Under the pieces are notes generated by a model, which did no database searches, was not told the origin of the DNA, and was given only the letters and a program-made list of their open reading frames with translations. Source: JACCTI01 sp038237435 (lineage in GTDB: Bacteria > Verrucomicrobiota > Verrucomicrobiia > Chthoniobacterales > UBA10450). Taken from it: a DNA stretch of 64,000 nt. The stretch is taken from NCBI GenBank assembly GCA_038237435.1, contig JBBRYT010000008.1:62001-126000 (forward strand), given 5' to 3'. The translations under genes and the position numbers were made by a program. Positions 8,538 through 17,751 of this stretch are shown here, piece by piece (position 1 is the stretch's first letter; every line of letters begins with the position of its first letter).

Positions 8538-9536
8538 ATGCTCTCTCGAATCGTGCTACTCCTCGCGCTCGGCACTTCGGTCGCGTTTGCCTCCTCCGAA
8601 GAAAGTGTTCACCAGGACCTAGACATAAAATCGGGCGGCAACCTCGTGGTCGATGTGGCCTTCGGCACGATCGACGTCGCCGGCGCGGCCAGCGACAAAG
8701 TTACCATCGACGCGCATCGCAAGATCGAAACAAGCGACGAAGCGAAAGAGAAACAGTATCTCGCCGAAGTTCCGATTGTGATCACGAGCGAGAACAACAC
8801 TGTGACGGTGCGCGCGCGTCGGACGGAAAAGGATTCTTGGTCGTGGAATTGCAACGGCAACACCTCGATGGATGCGCGCTACACCATTCGCATTCCAAAA
8901 AATTTCAATCTCGATCTGAAAACGGGCGGCGGAATGATCACGGCGAACGAGGTAGCCGGCACTTGTAAGATGTCGACCGGCGGCGGGAAGTTGCGGCTGG
9001 CGCAACTGCGCGGTCCGCTCGAAGCGAAAACCAGCGGCGGAAGTATTCGACTCACGGATTGTCAGGGCGTGCTGAATGTCAGCACGAGCGGCGGCGAGAT
9101 TAAGGCGGAAACCGGCAGCGGAAGTCTTGATGCGCGCACGTCGGGCGGTTCGATTGTCGTCCGCAATTTCGGTGGCGATACGAGCGTGAAAACGAGCGGC
9201 GGTCAGCTCACGCTCGAGAACGTTCGTGGAAAATTGAGCGGAAAAACCTCCGGTGGTTCAATCACCGCGGCGCTGGTTTCTCCTTTGCCGGGCGATGTTG
9301 ATCTGGCCAGCTCGGCCGGAAGTATTTCACTCAGCGTTCCGGCTGATGCAGCGATGAACATCGACGCGTCCGCCAGTGTGGGCGCGGTCTCGACCGATCT
9401 TCCCTTTGTTGTGACGCGCGCGGAACGCGAACAACTGCGCGGCGCGTTGAATGGCGGCGGCAAGTCCGTCACTTTGCGTTCAAGCGCGGGCAGTATTTCT
9501 ATTCGCTCGGCTGCGGCAAAAACTGCGATGCAGTAA
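8538..9536 (+). CDS. DUF4097 beta-helix-like secreted protein
   Basis: The 332-residue protein has an N-terminal signal peptide (cleavage near AFA-SS), followed by a long run of short beta-strand repeats with recurrent TSGGS or TGGG turns (about residues 125-250), for example SVKTSGGQLTLENVRGKL. This is the signature of the DUF4097/DUF4098 'putative adhesin' family, which forms a right-handed parallel beta helix. The role is unknown; in some soil bacteria such proteins are linked to membrane stress systems. It lies just upstream of a secreted protease and the permease array. Confidence 0.75.
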   Translation: MLSRIVLLLALGTSVAFASSEESVHQDLDIKSGGNLVVDVAFGTIDVAGAASDKVTIDAHRKIETSDEAKEKQYLAEVPIVITSENNTVTVRARRTEKDSWSWNCNGNTSMDARYTIRIPKNFNLDLKTGGGMITANEVAGTCKMSTGGGKLRLAQLRGPLEAKTSGGSIRLTDCQGVLNVSTSGGEIKAETGSGSLDARTSGGSIVVRNFGGDTSVKTSGGQLTLENVRGKLSGKTSGGSITAALVSPLPGDVDLASSAGSISLSVPADAAMNIDASASVGAVSTDLPFVVTRAEREQLRGALNGGGKSVTLRSSAGSISIRSAAAKTAMQ

Positions 9537-9552
9537 CTGCCTAACGAGTGCA

Positions 9553-10428
9553 ATGAAAGACCTGCGCTTCGCTTCCACACTTGCGCTCGCTCTCGCGCTC
9601 GCTTCGATTTCGCGGGCGGCCGCGCCCGAGCCGCTCGGTCAATTTCCTTTCAAACGCGATGGCGCATTGATGCTGGTTGAAGTCCGCATCAATAATTCCG
9701 CGCCCGCTGTTTTCGTGGTCGATTCCGGCGCGCGGCATACGGTCCTCGATCCCAAATTCGTCCGCGAACTCGGTTTGAAAACACAAGCCGCCGCCTCGGT
9801 GACCGGCACCGGTGCTGTGGAAACTTCCACGACCACGCCGGGAATCATGAAAATTGGTGAGGTGAAGATCGATCTTCCCGAGCCGTGGGTGATCGATCTG
9901 AGCAAAGTTCCAATTTCTTCGAACGCGAAGGGTTTGGTCGGCGCGGAAATTTTCCGGAAGTACGTCGTCCGCATTAATCCGATTGACTCGACCTTTACCG
10001 TTTTCGACCCCGCGACATTTCAATACACCGGCGGCGGCGCTTCGATTCCGCTGATCGTCGAGCGGGATAAACTTTTTCTCGAAGCGGAGCTGGAGGTGCC
10101 CGCGGGAAAAATCAGCAAGCACAAATTGCGTATCGACACCGGCTCGGAGTCGTCAGTGAACGACGAGATCGTCAAAGAATCAGCAGAGTTACGCAGCACG
10201 CTGGGCGGCGGGCTGGGGGAGAGTTTCCAATCCTCCTCCGGTGTTTTCACTTCCGTGAAAATCGGACCGCATGCCATCAAACATGTCTGGGGACCAGGTG
10301 GTCCAGGGCCGGCCATCGGCATGGAAATTTTGCGGCGCTTTGTTCTGACCTTCGATGCCTCACGCGGTCAACTTTATCTCGAGCCAACAGCAGCCCTTAC
10401 CGAGCCCGTTCCAACTCCACCGGAATAG
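9553..10428 (+). CDS. Retropepsin-like aspartyl protease family protein
   Basis: The start is taken at the ATG at 9553 (MKDLRFASTLALALALASI), which yields a signal peptide; the longer frame from 9451 would overlap the previous gene. The 291-residue product has two aspartyl-protease-type motifs: VFVVDSGARHTVLD near residue 55 and RIDTGSESSVND near residue 195. These match the D-(S/T)-G active sites of bacterial retropepsin-like/PDZ-aspartyl proteases, here with both sites in one chain. It is probably periplasmic. The iterated word CCTAACGA sits directly in front of the start, at 9540. The permease array starts 12 bases after its stop. Confidence 0.75.
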   Translation: MKDLRFASTLALALALASISRAAAPEPLGQFPFKRDGALMLVEVRINNSAPAVFVVDSGARHTVLDPKFVRELGLKTQAAASVTGTGAVETSTTTPGIMKIGEVKIDLPEPWVIDLSKVPISSNAKGLVGAEIFRKYVVRINPIDSTFTVFDPATFQYTGGGASIPLIVERDKLFLEAELEVPAGKISKHKLRIDTGSESSVNDEIVKESAELRSTLGGGLGESFQSSSGVFTSVKIGPHAIKHVWGPGGPGPAIGMEILRRFVLTFDASRGQLYLEPTAALTEPVPTPPE

Positions 10429-10440
10429 GAAAGAAAAACC

Positions 10441-12864
10441 ATGAATGATCTCCGCTTCGCCTTTCGCCAATTAGTGAAGTCGCCCGGTTTCACTTTCCTC
10501 ACCGTCGCTACGCTCGCGCTCGGCATCGGCATGAACACCGCCATCTTCAGTTTGATCAACGACATTTTCCTGCGCGGGCTGCCTTATCACAAACCGGAAC
10601 AGATCGTCAGTCTGCAAGCCGAAGCGAAAGAACGAAATTTGACGCAACTGCCAATGTCGGTGCCGCGCTTCTGGCATTTTCGCGACGGGCAGACGGTCTT
10701 CACCCAACTCGCCGCCGACACGGGCAATGGTTACATCCTGACCGGTCTCGGCGATCCGGTGCAGTTGAACGGCAACGACGTTACCGCGAATTATTTCGAC
10801 TTGTTAGGCGTGACGCCGATTCGCGGTCGGCTCTTCTTGCCGGAAGAAGAAATGAAAGCCGACGTCGCGCTCGTGAGCGCAAATTTCTGGCGCAATCGTC
10901 TCGGATCCGATCCAAATGTCATCGGGCGCAGCGTCACTTTGAATGGCGTCGCGACTACCATCGTCGGCGTTTTACCGAACATGCCGCTGGCCTGGTGGGG
11001 ACCGAACACGGAAGTCTGGACGACGAAACCATTTCAGCTCACTGGCGTGGCGCCCGAACGCATCATGCGCGGCGTCAGTTTCATGCGCGTGATCGGGCGA
11101 ATGAAACCGGGCGTGACCATCGATCAGGTGCGCGCGCAGTTGCCATCCTTGCAGGCAGGTTATCGCGAAAAATATCCGGAGAACGCCGACAACTCCTGGT
11201 CGCCCGTCGCGCTTTCGGCGATGGAAGATGCCACCGGAAATCTGAACCGCCCGTTTCAGATCTTGGTTGGCGCGGTTTGCGCGGTGCTGCTCATTGCCTG
11301 CAGTAACGTCGCGAATCTACTACTCGTTAGGTTCACTGGTCGGCGTCGCGAAATCTCTTTGCGCATGGCCTTGGGCGCGTCGCGCGGAGGTGTCGTTAGG
11401 CTATTCGTCCTTGAGAGCACGATGGTCAGCGTAATTGCCGGCAGCGTCGGATTACTTCTTGCGGTCTGGCTCATTTCGATTCTCCCGAAGCTCTCGTTAG
11501 ACAATCTGCCCATCGATCTCGCCGCCATCTCGCTCAACCGAACCGTGCTCTTCTTTACTCTCGGGCTTTCCCTGATCACCGGCGTCGCGATGGGACTTTA
11601 TCCGGCGTGGCAAAGTTCGCGGGCCGATCTGGTCGATGGACTGAAAGACGGCGGCCGCGCCATGACCGGCAGTCGTGGCCAACAGCGTTTTCGTCGCGGT
11701 CTGGTCGCGACCCAGGTTGGTTTGTCGGTCGTTCTCCTCGCCGGCGCGGCGTTGCTCATCACCAGTTTCCTGCGCCTGAGCCGACAGGAAGCCGGTTTCC
11801 GTTCCGACCGGATGTGGGTGGGCGCAATCGGACTGCCGGAAGCAGCTTATCCGGATAACCCAGCGCGTGCGCGCTTCGTCGAGAAGCTGCAGAAGGAGTT
11901 GGAAAACATGTCGGGTGTGGAAGCAGTCGCGAGCTGCGATGGTGTTCCGCTCGGCGGCAACAACAGCAGTTCGCCATACGCGCGCGTTGATGGAAACGCC
12001 CCGCCGCTCAATCAACGTCCGCTCGGGAGAAATCACAGCATTTCGCCAGGATTCATGAAGACCTTCGGCATTCCCTTTCTCGCGGGTCGCGATTTTGATG
12101 AACACGATGGCATCGACAAACCGCAAGTGGTTTTGATCAGCAAATCAGCCGGGAAAAAACTTTTCCCGAACGAAGATCCGATCGGCAAACAAATGTATTT
12201 CGGGACCGATAACGGCATCGGACAAGTCACCGAAGTCGTTGGTGTGGTCGGCGATATTCGTTCCAATCGGCTCGATAAGACAAACGATGTCGAATTTTAT
12301 CGACCATTCCCGCAACGCACCGCCCCCTTCGAGCAGGTGGTCGTTCGCACGCCGCTCAAACCGGAAGCAGCCGCGACAATGGTACGAACGGCTTTGAATC
12401 GCATCGACCCGAGCTTGCCGATTATTCAACCGACGACGATGGAAACGATCGTTAACCGCTCGTTAGGCCAACAGCGTCTCACCATGACTTTGCTCGGAGT
12501 TTTCGCCGGTGTCGCGCTCGTTCTCGCCGCCGTCGGAATTTACGGCGCCGTTGCTTACACCGTCGAACAACGCACCGGAGAGATCGGAGTGCGTATGGCG
12601 CTTGGCGCGCAAACCGCCGATGTCCTTCGACTGGTCGTTAGGCAGGGAATGATGCCGGTCTTAATCGGATTGGCGCTGGGAATAGCCGCGGCGCTCGCAA
12701 TGGGACAGCTGATCACCACACAATTATATAACGTCTCCGCGCACAACCCCGCGTTGCTGGCCGGAACTGCCGTCATGCTCGGCTCGGTCGCACTGTTCGC
12801 CTGTCTCATGCCGGCGCGTCGCGCCACGCTGGTCAATCCGATTCAAGCGTTGCGGACGGAATGA
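10441..12864 (+). CDS. ADOP-type ABC permease, copy 1 of 5
   Basis: The 807-residue protein starts with DLRFAFRQLVKSPGF, the diagnostic N-terminus of the 'acidobacterial duplicated orphan permease' group. It contains two MacB periplasmic-core plus FtsX units, each FtsX with three or more helices; the halves carry REISLRMALGASRGG and GEIGVRMALGAQTAD. It ends PARRATLVNPIQALRTE. Related MacB-type permeases work with an ATPase in mechanotransmission or peptide and lipoprotein export, but no ATPase gene is present here. It overlaps copy 2 by 4 bases (ATGA). Four copies of the iterated word lie inside it. Confidence 0.85.
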   Translation: MNDLRFAFRQLVKSPGFTFLTVATLALGIGMNTAIFSLINDIFLRGLPYHKPEQIVSLQAEAKERNLTQLPMSVPRFWHFRDGQTVFTQLAADTGNGYILTGLGDPVQLNGNDVTANYFDLLGVTPIRGRLFLPEEEMKADVALVSANFWRNRLGSDPNVIGRSVTLNGVATTIVGVLPNMPLAWWGPNTEVWTTKPFQLTGVAPERIMRGVSFMRVIGRMKPGVTIDQVRAQLPSLQAGYREKYPENADNSWSPVALSAMEDATGNLNRPFQILVGAVCAVLLIACSNVANLLLVRFTGRRREISLRMALGASRGGVVRLFVLESTMVSVIAGSVGLLLAVWLISILPKLSLDNLPIDLAAISLNRTVLFFTLGLSLITGVAMGLYPAWQSSRADLVDGLKDGGRAMTGSRGQQRFRRGLVATQVGLSVVLLAGAALLITSFLRLSRQEAGFRSDRMWVGAIGLPEAAYPDNPARARFVEKLQKELENMSGVEAVASCDGVPLGGNNSSSPYARVDGNAPPLNQRPLGRNHSISPGFMKTFGIPFLAGRDFDEHDGIDKPQVVLISKSAGKKLFPNEDPIGKQMYFGTDNGIGQVTEVVGVVGDIRSNRLDKTNDVEFYRPFPQRTAPFEQVVVRTPLKPEAAATMVRTALNRIDPSLPIIQPTTMETIVNRSLGQQRLTMTLLGVFAGVALVLAAVGIYGAVAYTVEQRTGEIGVRMALGAQTADVLRLVVRQGMMPVLIGLALGIAAALAMGQLITTQLYNVSAHNPALLAGTAVMLGSVALFACLMPARRATLVNPIQALRTE

Positions 12865-15299
12865 TCACCGATCTTCGATACGCATTTCGTCAATGGCTGA
12901 AGTCGCCCGGCTTCACCATCACCGCGCTGCTCACGATTGCGATTTGTCTCGGCGCGAACATCGCGATTTTCGCTGTGATCAATTCCGTGTTGCTTCGTCC
13001 GCTGCCGTTTCCAAACGCGGACCGGCTCGTCAGTATCTACAACGCCTATCCGAAAGCGGGCGTTGAGAATGACGGCTGCTCGCTGCCCAATTACTACGAG
13101 CGCCGCGGCAACATCCCGGCCTTCTCCAGCCTCTCGATTTACAATAATCGGAGTGAAGTCGTCGGCGAACCCGGTGCAACCGAGCAGGTCGAGATCATGC
13201 GCATTTCGCCAGAGTTTTTCGCGACGGTCGGCGTGGGCCCGGCGATGGGTCGCAGCTTCACGGAGGAGGAAGCGACGATCGCGGAAAACAACGGCGTCGC
13301 CGCCATCGTCACCGATGCCTACTGGCGTCAGCGCCTCAATGCCGATCCGAATATTCTTGGCCGCGACATCCGCGTGAACGGTATCGCAAGAAGGATCGTT
13401 GGCGTGTTGCCGCCTGATTTTAGCTTTCTCTCCTCCGAAGCGCGTCTTTTCCTGCCGATCCGCTCGCGCTTGGAAGACCGCACTCCGAAAGAACGCCATT
13501 CCGGGGGCGGTGCCAGGCACATGATCGCGCGTTTGAAACCGGGCGCGACCATCGCGGAAGCGCAAGCGCAGATCGATGTGCACAACGCCGCCGTCGAGAA
13601 AGATAATCCGGAAGCGAAGATGATGGCGGAGGCCGGCTTTCGTTCGCCCGTGCTATCACTCCATGCGGATCACGTTCACTCCATTCGGCCGACGCTTTTA
13701 CTGATGCAGGCCGGCGTGTTTTTCCTCCTGCTCATCGGCGCGGTCAATCTGGTGAATCTGCTTTTGATACGCGCGAGCAGCCGCGCGAAAGAAATGGCGA
13801 TCCGTCAATCAATGGGAGCCGGCTGGCGGCATGTGGTGACTCAGGTGATGACGGAGACGGTGTCGCTCACGTTCGCGGGCGGCGTGCTCGGCGTGATTGC
13901 AGGCGCGTGGGGAATTCATCTCCTCGAGCTTCTCGGCGCCAGTCGCTTGCCGCTCGGCGCGCACATCGCGTTTGACGGCTGGCTCGCGTCGATTGGTCTC
14001 ATTGGCGCGGTGGTTCTCGGGATTGTGATCGCCGCGCCGATCGCCTGGTTTAATCTGAGCAGCCATTTAGCGAATGCGCTCCAATCGGAATCGCGCACGG
14101 GCACCGTGAGCCGCGCCGTACAAAGTCTGCGTCACGGGTTCATCATCGCGCAGATCGCGCTCGCGTTCGTTCTCTTGGCAGGCGCAGCCTTGCTCGGGAT
14201 GAGCCTGAAAAAAGTCATGGCCGTTTCTCCGGGCTTTCAGCCAGATCACGTCCTTACCGGCGAGTTCACGCTCCCATGGCAACCTCATCCGGATCACCGC
14301 GTCGAGGTCGCCGATCGCTTGCTGGAATTGATCCGCCAGCAGCCGGGTGTGACCGCAACCGGAATAATCACGAACATGCCGCTGAGTGGCGATGACGGCA
14401 AAACTGCGATCGCACCAAAGGGCTATGTACCGCCGTCCGGCCAATCGCTCCAAGGTCATTATTCCTATGGCGTGGCCGGCGATTACTTCGCAGCGCTCGG
14501 CATTCCGTTGCGCGAAGGACGGTTTCTGACTTCAGCAGATTCGTATCGCGCCGAACGAGTCTGTGTCGTGGATGAAGATTTTGCGCGACGTTACTGGCCC
14601 AACGGTGGCGCGCTTGGCCAGCGGGTGTTTGAAGGCAACGAATCAGACAACGCGCAACTGTTCACGATTGTTGGTGTGGTCGGCCGGGTGAAACAGACGG
14701 CTCTCACCGAGCCGCACGGCCGGGGGGCGGCTTACCTGCCGTTCGCCTATCGAGAGAACTCCTATTATTTCGTGGTCACGCGCACAAGCCAGCGCCCCGA
14801 AGCGTTCGCCGAGACGCTGCGCAAAGTGGTCCGCGCAGCTGATCCGGAGTTAGCGATCGATAACATCCGCTCGATGGAAAGGCGGATTGCGGACAGTCTC
14901 ATCACGCGTCGCTCGCCCGCGCTGCTCGCCGGAATTTTCGCCGGCGTCGCACTGCTTCTCGCGGCCATCGGCACGTACGGCGTGCTCAGCTACGCCGTCG
15001 CGCAACGCCGCCGCGAGATCGGAATTCGCATGGCGCTCGGCGCGCAAACCAAGCAAATCCGGCAGCAGTTCCTCTCGTTAGGTCTGCGCCTTTTCGCCGC
15101 CGGAACCTCCTTCGGTTTGATCGGGGCGTGGTTGGCGGGACGAGCGATGCAAAGCGTTCTCTTCGGCATTCCCGCCTTGCCCGTCGTCACCCTTTTGTGC
15201 ACGGCCGCTGTCATGAGCGCGGTCTCGCTCGTGGCCTGTTTCATCCCGGCGCGCCGCGCCAGCCTTGTTAATCCCATCGAAGCTCTGCGGACCGAATAA
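12861..15299 (+). CDS. ADOP-type ABC permease, copy 2 of 5
   Basis: This 812-residue paralogue starts DLRYAFRQWLKSPGF and ends PARRASLVNPIEALRTE. It has the same MacB_PCD-FtsX-MacB_PCD-FtsX layout. It is the most diverged in the middle: the first FtsX signature reads KEMAIRQSMGAGWRHVV instead of the REISLRMALGASRG form, while the second is the standard REIGIRMALGAQTKQ. Its start codon overlaps the stop of copy 1, so the two are translationally coupled. Substrate is unknown. The array could produce several permeases with different periplasmic domains sharing an unlinked ATPase, but that is inference. Confidence 0.85.
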   Translation: MITDLRYAFRQWLKSPGFTITALLTIAICLGANIAIFAVINSVLLRPLPFPNADRLVSIYNAYPKAGVENDGCSLPNYYERRGNIPAFSSLSIYNNRSEVVGEPGATEQVEIMRISPEFFATVGVGPAMGRSFTEEEATIAENNGVAAIVTDAYWRQRLNADPNILGRDIRVNGIARRIVGVLPPDFSFLSSEARLFLPIRSRLEDRTPKERHSGGGARHMIARLKPGATIAEAQAQIDVHNAAVEKDNPEAKMMAEAGFRSPVLSLHADHVHSIRPTLLLMQAGVFFLLLIGAVNLVNLLLIRASSRAKEMAIRQSMGAGWRHVVTQVMTETVSLTFAGGVLGVIAGAWGIHLLELLGASRLPLGAHIAFDGWLASIGLIGAVVLGIVIAAPIAWFNLSSHLANALQSESRTGTVSRAVQSLRHGFIIAQIALAFVLLAGAALLGMSLKKVMAVSPGFQPDHVLTGEFTLPWQPHPDHRVEVADRLLELIRQQPGVTATGIITNMPLSGDDGKTAIAPKGYVPPSGQSLQGHYSYGVAGDYFAALGIPLREGRFLTSADSYRAERVCVVDEDFARRYWPNGGALGQRVFEGNESDNAQLFTIVGVVGRVKQTALTEPHGRGAAYLPFAYRENSYYFVVTRTSQRPEAFAETLRKVVRAADPELAIDNIRSMERRIADSLITRRSPALLAGIFAGVALLLAAIGTYGVLSYAVAQRRREIGIRMALGAQTKQIRQQFLSLGLRLFAAGTSFGLIGAWLAGRAMQSVLFGIPALPVVTLLCTAAVMSAVSLVACFIPARRASLVNPIEALRTE

Positions 15300-15319
15300 T
15301 TCAACCACTCGTTAGGCAT

Positions 15320-17734
15320 ATGATGACCGATCTTCGTTACGCGCTCCGACAACTGCTCAAGAATCCTGGCTTCACTGTCGTGGCCATTCTCACGCTCGCG
15401 CTGGGGATTGGCGCGTGCTCCGCGATCTTTTCGGTGGTGAACGGCGTTCTCCTGCGCCCGCTCGATTATCCAAACGCCGATCGTATCGTCGTCATCCGCG
15501 AATCGCAGCCGCCGGAGTTCCCGGAATTTTCCACCGCGCCGCCGAACTACATCGACTGGACACAGCAGGCGAAATCATTTGAAGGCATTACCGCCTACAC
15601 AAATGCGCAACTCAATCTCACCGGCGAAGGCGAGCCGCAGCGCCTCACCGGCATGCGCGCGACCGCAAATTATTTCGACGTTTACGGGGTGAAGCCATTT
15701 CTCGGTCGCTGGTTTTCCGCAGAAGAGGATGCGCGCGGAAAAAATCACGTCGTGATTTTGAGTCATTCATTTTGGCAGCGCGTCTTCGGCGGCGCGGCCA
15801 ACGTCATCAACCGTGATCTGCAGTTGAACGGGGAGCCTTACTCGGTGATCGGTATAGCGCCGCCGGGATTCGGACAACAAAACAAGACCGAGGTCTGGAC
15901 GCCGATGGCGTTCAAACCGGAAGAAATTTCGAATGACGGGCGGGGCGGGCACTATGTGAGTACTGCGGCCCGGCTCCGGCCGGGTGTGACGGTTGCTCAA
16001 GCCGATGCGGAAATGCGCGTGATCGCTGCGCAACTCGCCAGGCAATATCCGGATACTAACAAAGGCTGGACCGTTTTCGTGATGTCGATGCTCGATTACA
16101 GCGTCCGCAATGTGCGCGTTGTTCTCTACACTCTGTTCGGCGCAGTCGGTTGTGTGTTGTTGATCGCCTGCGCCAACATCGCCAATCTTCTGCTGGCGCG
16201 TGCCACGGCGCGTCATCGGGAAATTTCTATTCGCGCCGCGCTCGGTGCCGGTCGTGGACGACTCGTTAGGCAATTTTTGACGGAAAGTGTGTTGCTCGCG
16301 TTTTGCGGTGGAGTGGCGGGATTAATTCTCGCGCATTGGGGATTAGCCGCGCTGCTCGCGCTCGCGCCGGCCACTTTACCGCGTGCGGCTACCATTCATC
16401 TCGACGGGACCGTCGTGGCATTTTCTCTCGCGCTCAGTTTGCTCACGGGCGTCATCTTCGGCGCGGCGCCTGCCTGGCTGGCCGCGCACACCGATGTGAA
16501 CGAAGCGCTCAAGCAAGGCGCGCGCGGTTCCACGGAAGGAGGCGCACGCGGTGGATTCCGCAGCGCGCTCGTTATTTTGGAACTGGCCTTTGCCCTCGTT
16601 TTATTGGGCGGCGCCGGCCTGCTCGCGCGCAGTTTCATGCAGCTGACGCACGTCGATCCCGGATTCAATCCGGAAAACGCCACCGTTCTCCGCCTTTCCT
16701 TGCCCGAGAAAAAATATGCCAAGCCGGAACAGCAGGCCGCGTTCGTTGACTCGTTAGTCGAGCGCCTGCAAGCATTGCCCGGTGTGCAAGCGACGGGTGT
16801 GACGCATGCCATGCCGTTAATCGGCGATTGGGTAATGGTTTTCGCAATTGATGGCCGGCCCGCGCTTCCGCTGAATGAATGGCCGAGCGCGAATTACTAC
16901 TCCGTGACTCCGGAATATTTTCGCGCGATGGGAATTCGTCTCGCGCGCGGCCGCGTTTTCACCGGCCGGGATGACGCGCGCGCGCCGCGCGTCGCCATCA
17001 TCAACGAAACGCTCGCGCACCAATTTTTCCCGAACGAAGATCCGATTGGCAAACGCATCAACATTCCGCTCGGCGCGCCGGGTGAGCTTACGGTTTGGCG
17101 CGAGATCGTCGGCATCGTCGACGACATCAAACAGTACGGCGTCGATAAACAAACCACGAGCCAGTGCTACGAACCGTTCGCGCAGAGTCCATTCGACACG
17201 CTGAATGTCGTCGTGCGCACTTCCGGTTCGCCGTCGGCGATGTTGAGTGCGTTGCGTCCCGAAGTTTATGCGGTGGACAAAGATCAACCTATCGGTTCGA
17301 TCCGGCCGCTCCTGGAAATCATGGCGGAAAAAATTTCACAACAGCGTTTCGCCATGACGCTGCTGAGCGTTTTTTCCATCGTTGCGTTGGTAATCGCCGC
17401 GGTCGGAATTTATGGCGTGATGGCTTACAGCGTGGTGCAACGCACCGGCGAAATCGGCATTCGCATGGCGCTCGGCGCACAGACTCGCGATGTTTTGCGT
17501 CTCGTTCTCGCGCAAGCCGGCAAACTTGTCGGCCTCGGTCTGGTTACTGGTCTCGTTGCGACTTTCGTGGTCGCGCGCGCGATGACCTCGATCCTTTACC
17601 GCACCAGTACGCACGATCCGCTCACCCTGGCCAGTATCACAATTTTGCTCGCGGCCGTCGCGCTGGTGGCCTGTCTTTTGCCGGCGCGTCGCGCCACGAA
17701 AGTTGATCCGATCGTAGCGCTGCGCGTCGAATAA
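15320..17734 (+). CDS. ADOP-type ABC permease, copy 3 of 5
   Basis: The 804-residue protein starts DLRYALRQLLKNPGF and ends PARRATKVDPIVALRVE. It has two FtsX modules with signatures REISIRAALGAGRGR and GEIGIRMALGAQTRD. The 20-base gap after copy 2 holds the iterated word TCGTTAGG at 15309, directly in front of two consecutive ATG codons (15320 and 15323). Either may be the start, differing by one residue. Its N-terminal periplasmic domain has the common NYFDVYGVKPFLGRWF segment of MacB-core domains. Confidence 0.85.
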   Translation: MMTDLRYALRQLLKNPGFTVVAILTLALGIGACSAIFSVVNGVLLRPLDYPNADRIVVIRESQPPEFPEFSTAPPNYIDWTQQAKSFEGITAYTNAQLNLTGEGEPQRLTGMRATANYFDVYGVKPFLGRWFSAEEDARGKNHVVILSHSFWQRVFGGAANVINRDLQLNGEPYSVIGIAPPGFGQQNKTEVWTPMAFKPEEISNDGRGGHYVSTAARLRPGVTVAQADAEMRVIAAQLARQYPDTNKGWTVFVMSMLDYSVRNVRVVLYTLFGAVGCVLLIACANIANLLLARATARHREISIRAALGAGRGRLVRQFLTESVLLAFCGGVAGLILAHWGLAALLALAPATLPRAATIHLDGTVVAFSLALSLLTGVIFGAAPAWLAAHTDVNEALKQGARGSTEGGARGGFRSALVILELAFALVLLGGAGLLARSFMQLTHVDPGFNPENATVLRLSLPEKKYAKPEQQAAFVDSLVERLQALPGVQATGVTHAMPLIGDWVMVFAIDGRPALPLNEWPSANYYSVTPEYFRAMGIRLARGRVFTGRDDARAPRVAIINETLAHQFFPNEDPIGKRINIPLGAPGELTVWREIVGIVDDIKQYGVDKQTTSQCYEPFAQSPFDTLNVVVRTSGSPSAMLSALRPEVYAVDKDQPIGSIRPLLEIMAEKISQQRFAMTLLSVFSIVALVIAAVGIYGVMAYSVVQRTGEIGIRMALGAQTRDVLRLVLAQAGKLVGLGLVTGLVATFVVARAMTSILYRTSTHDPLTLASITILLAAVALVACLLPARRATKVDPIVALRVE

Positions 17735-17751
17735 CCACTCGTTAGACCAAC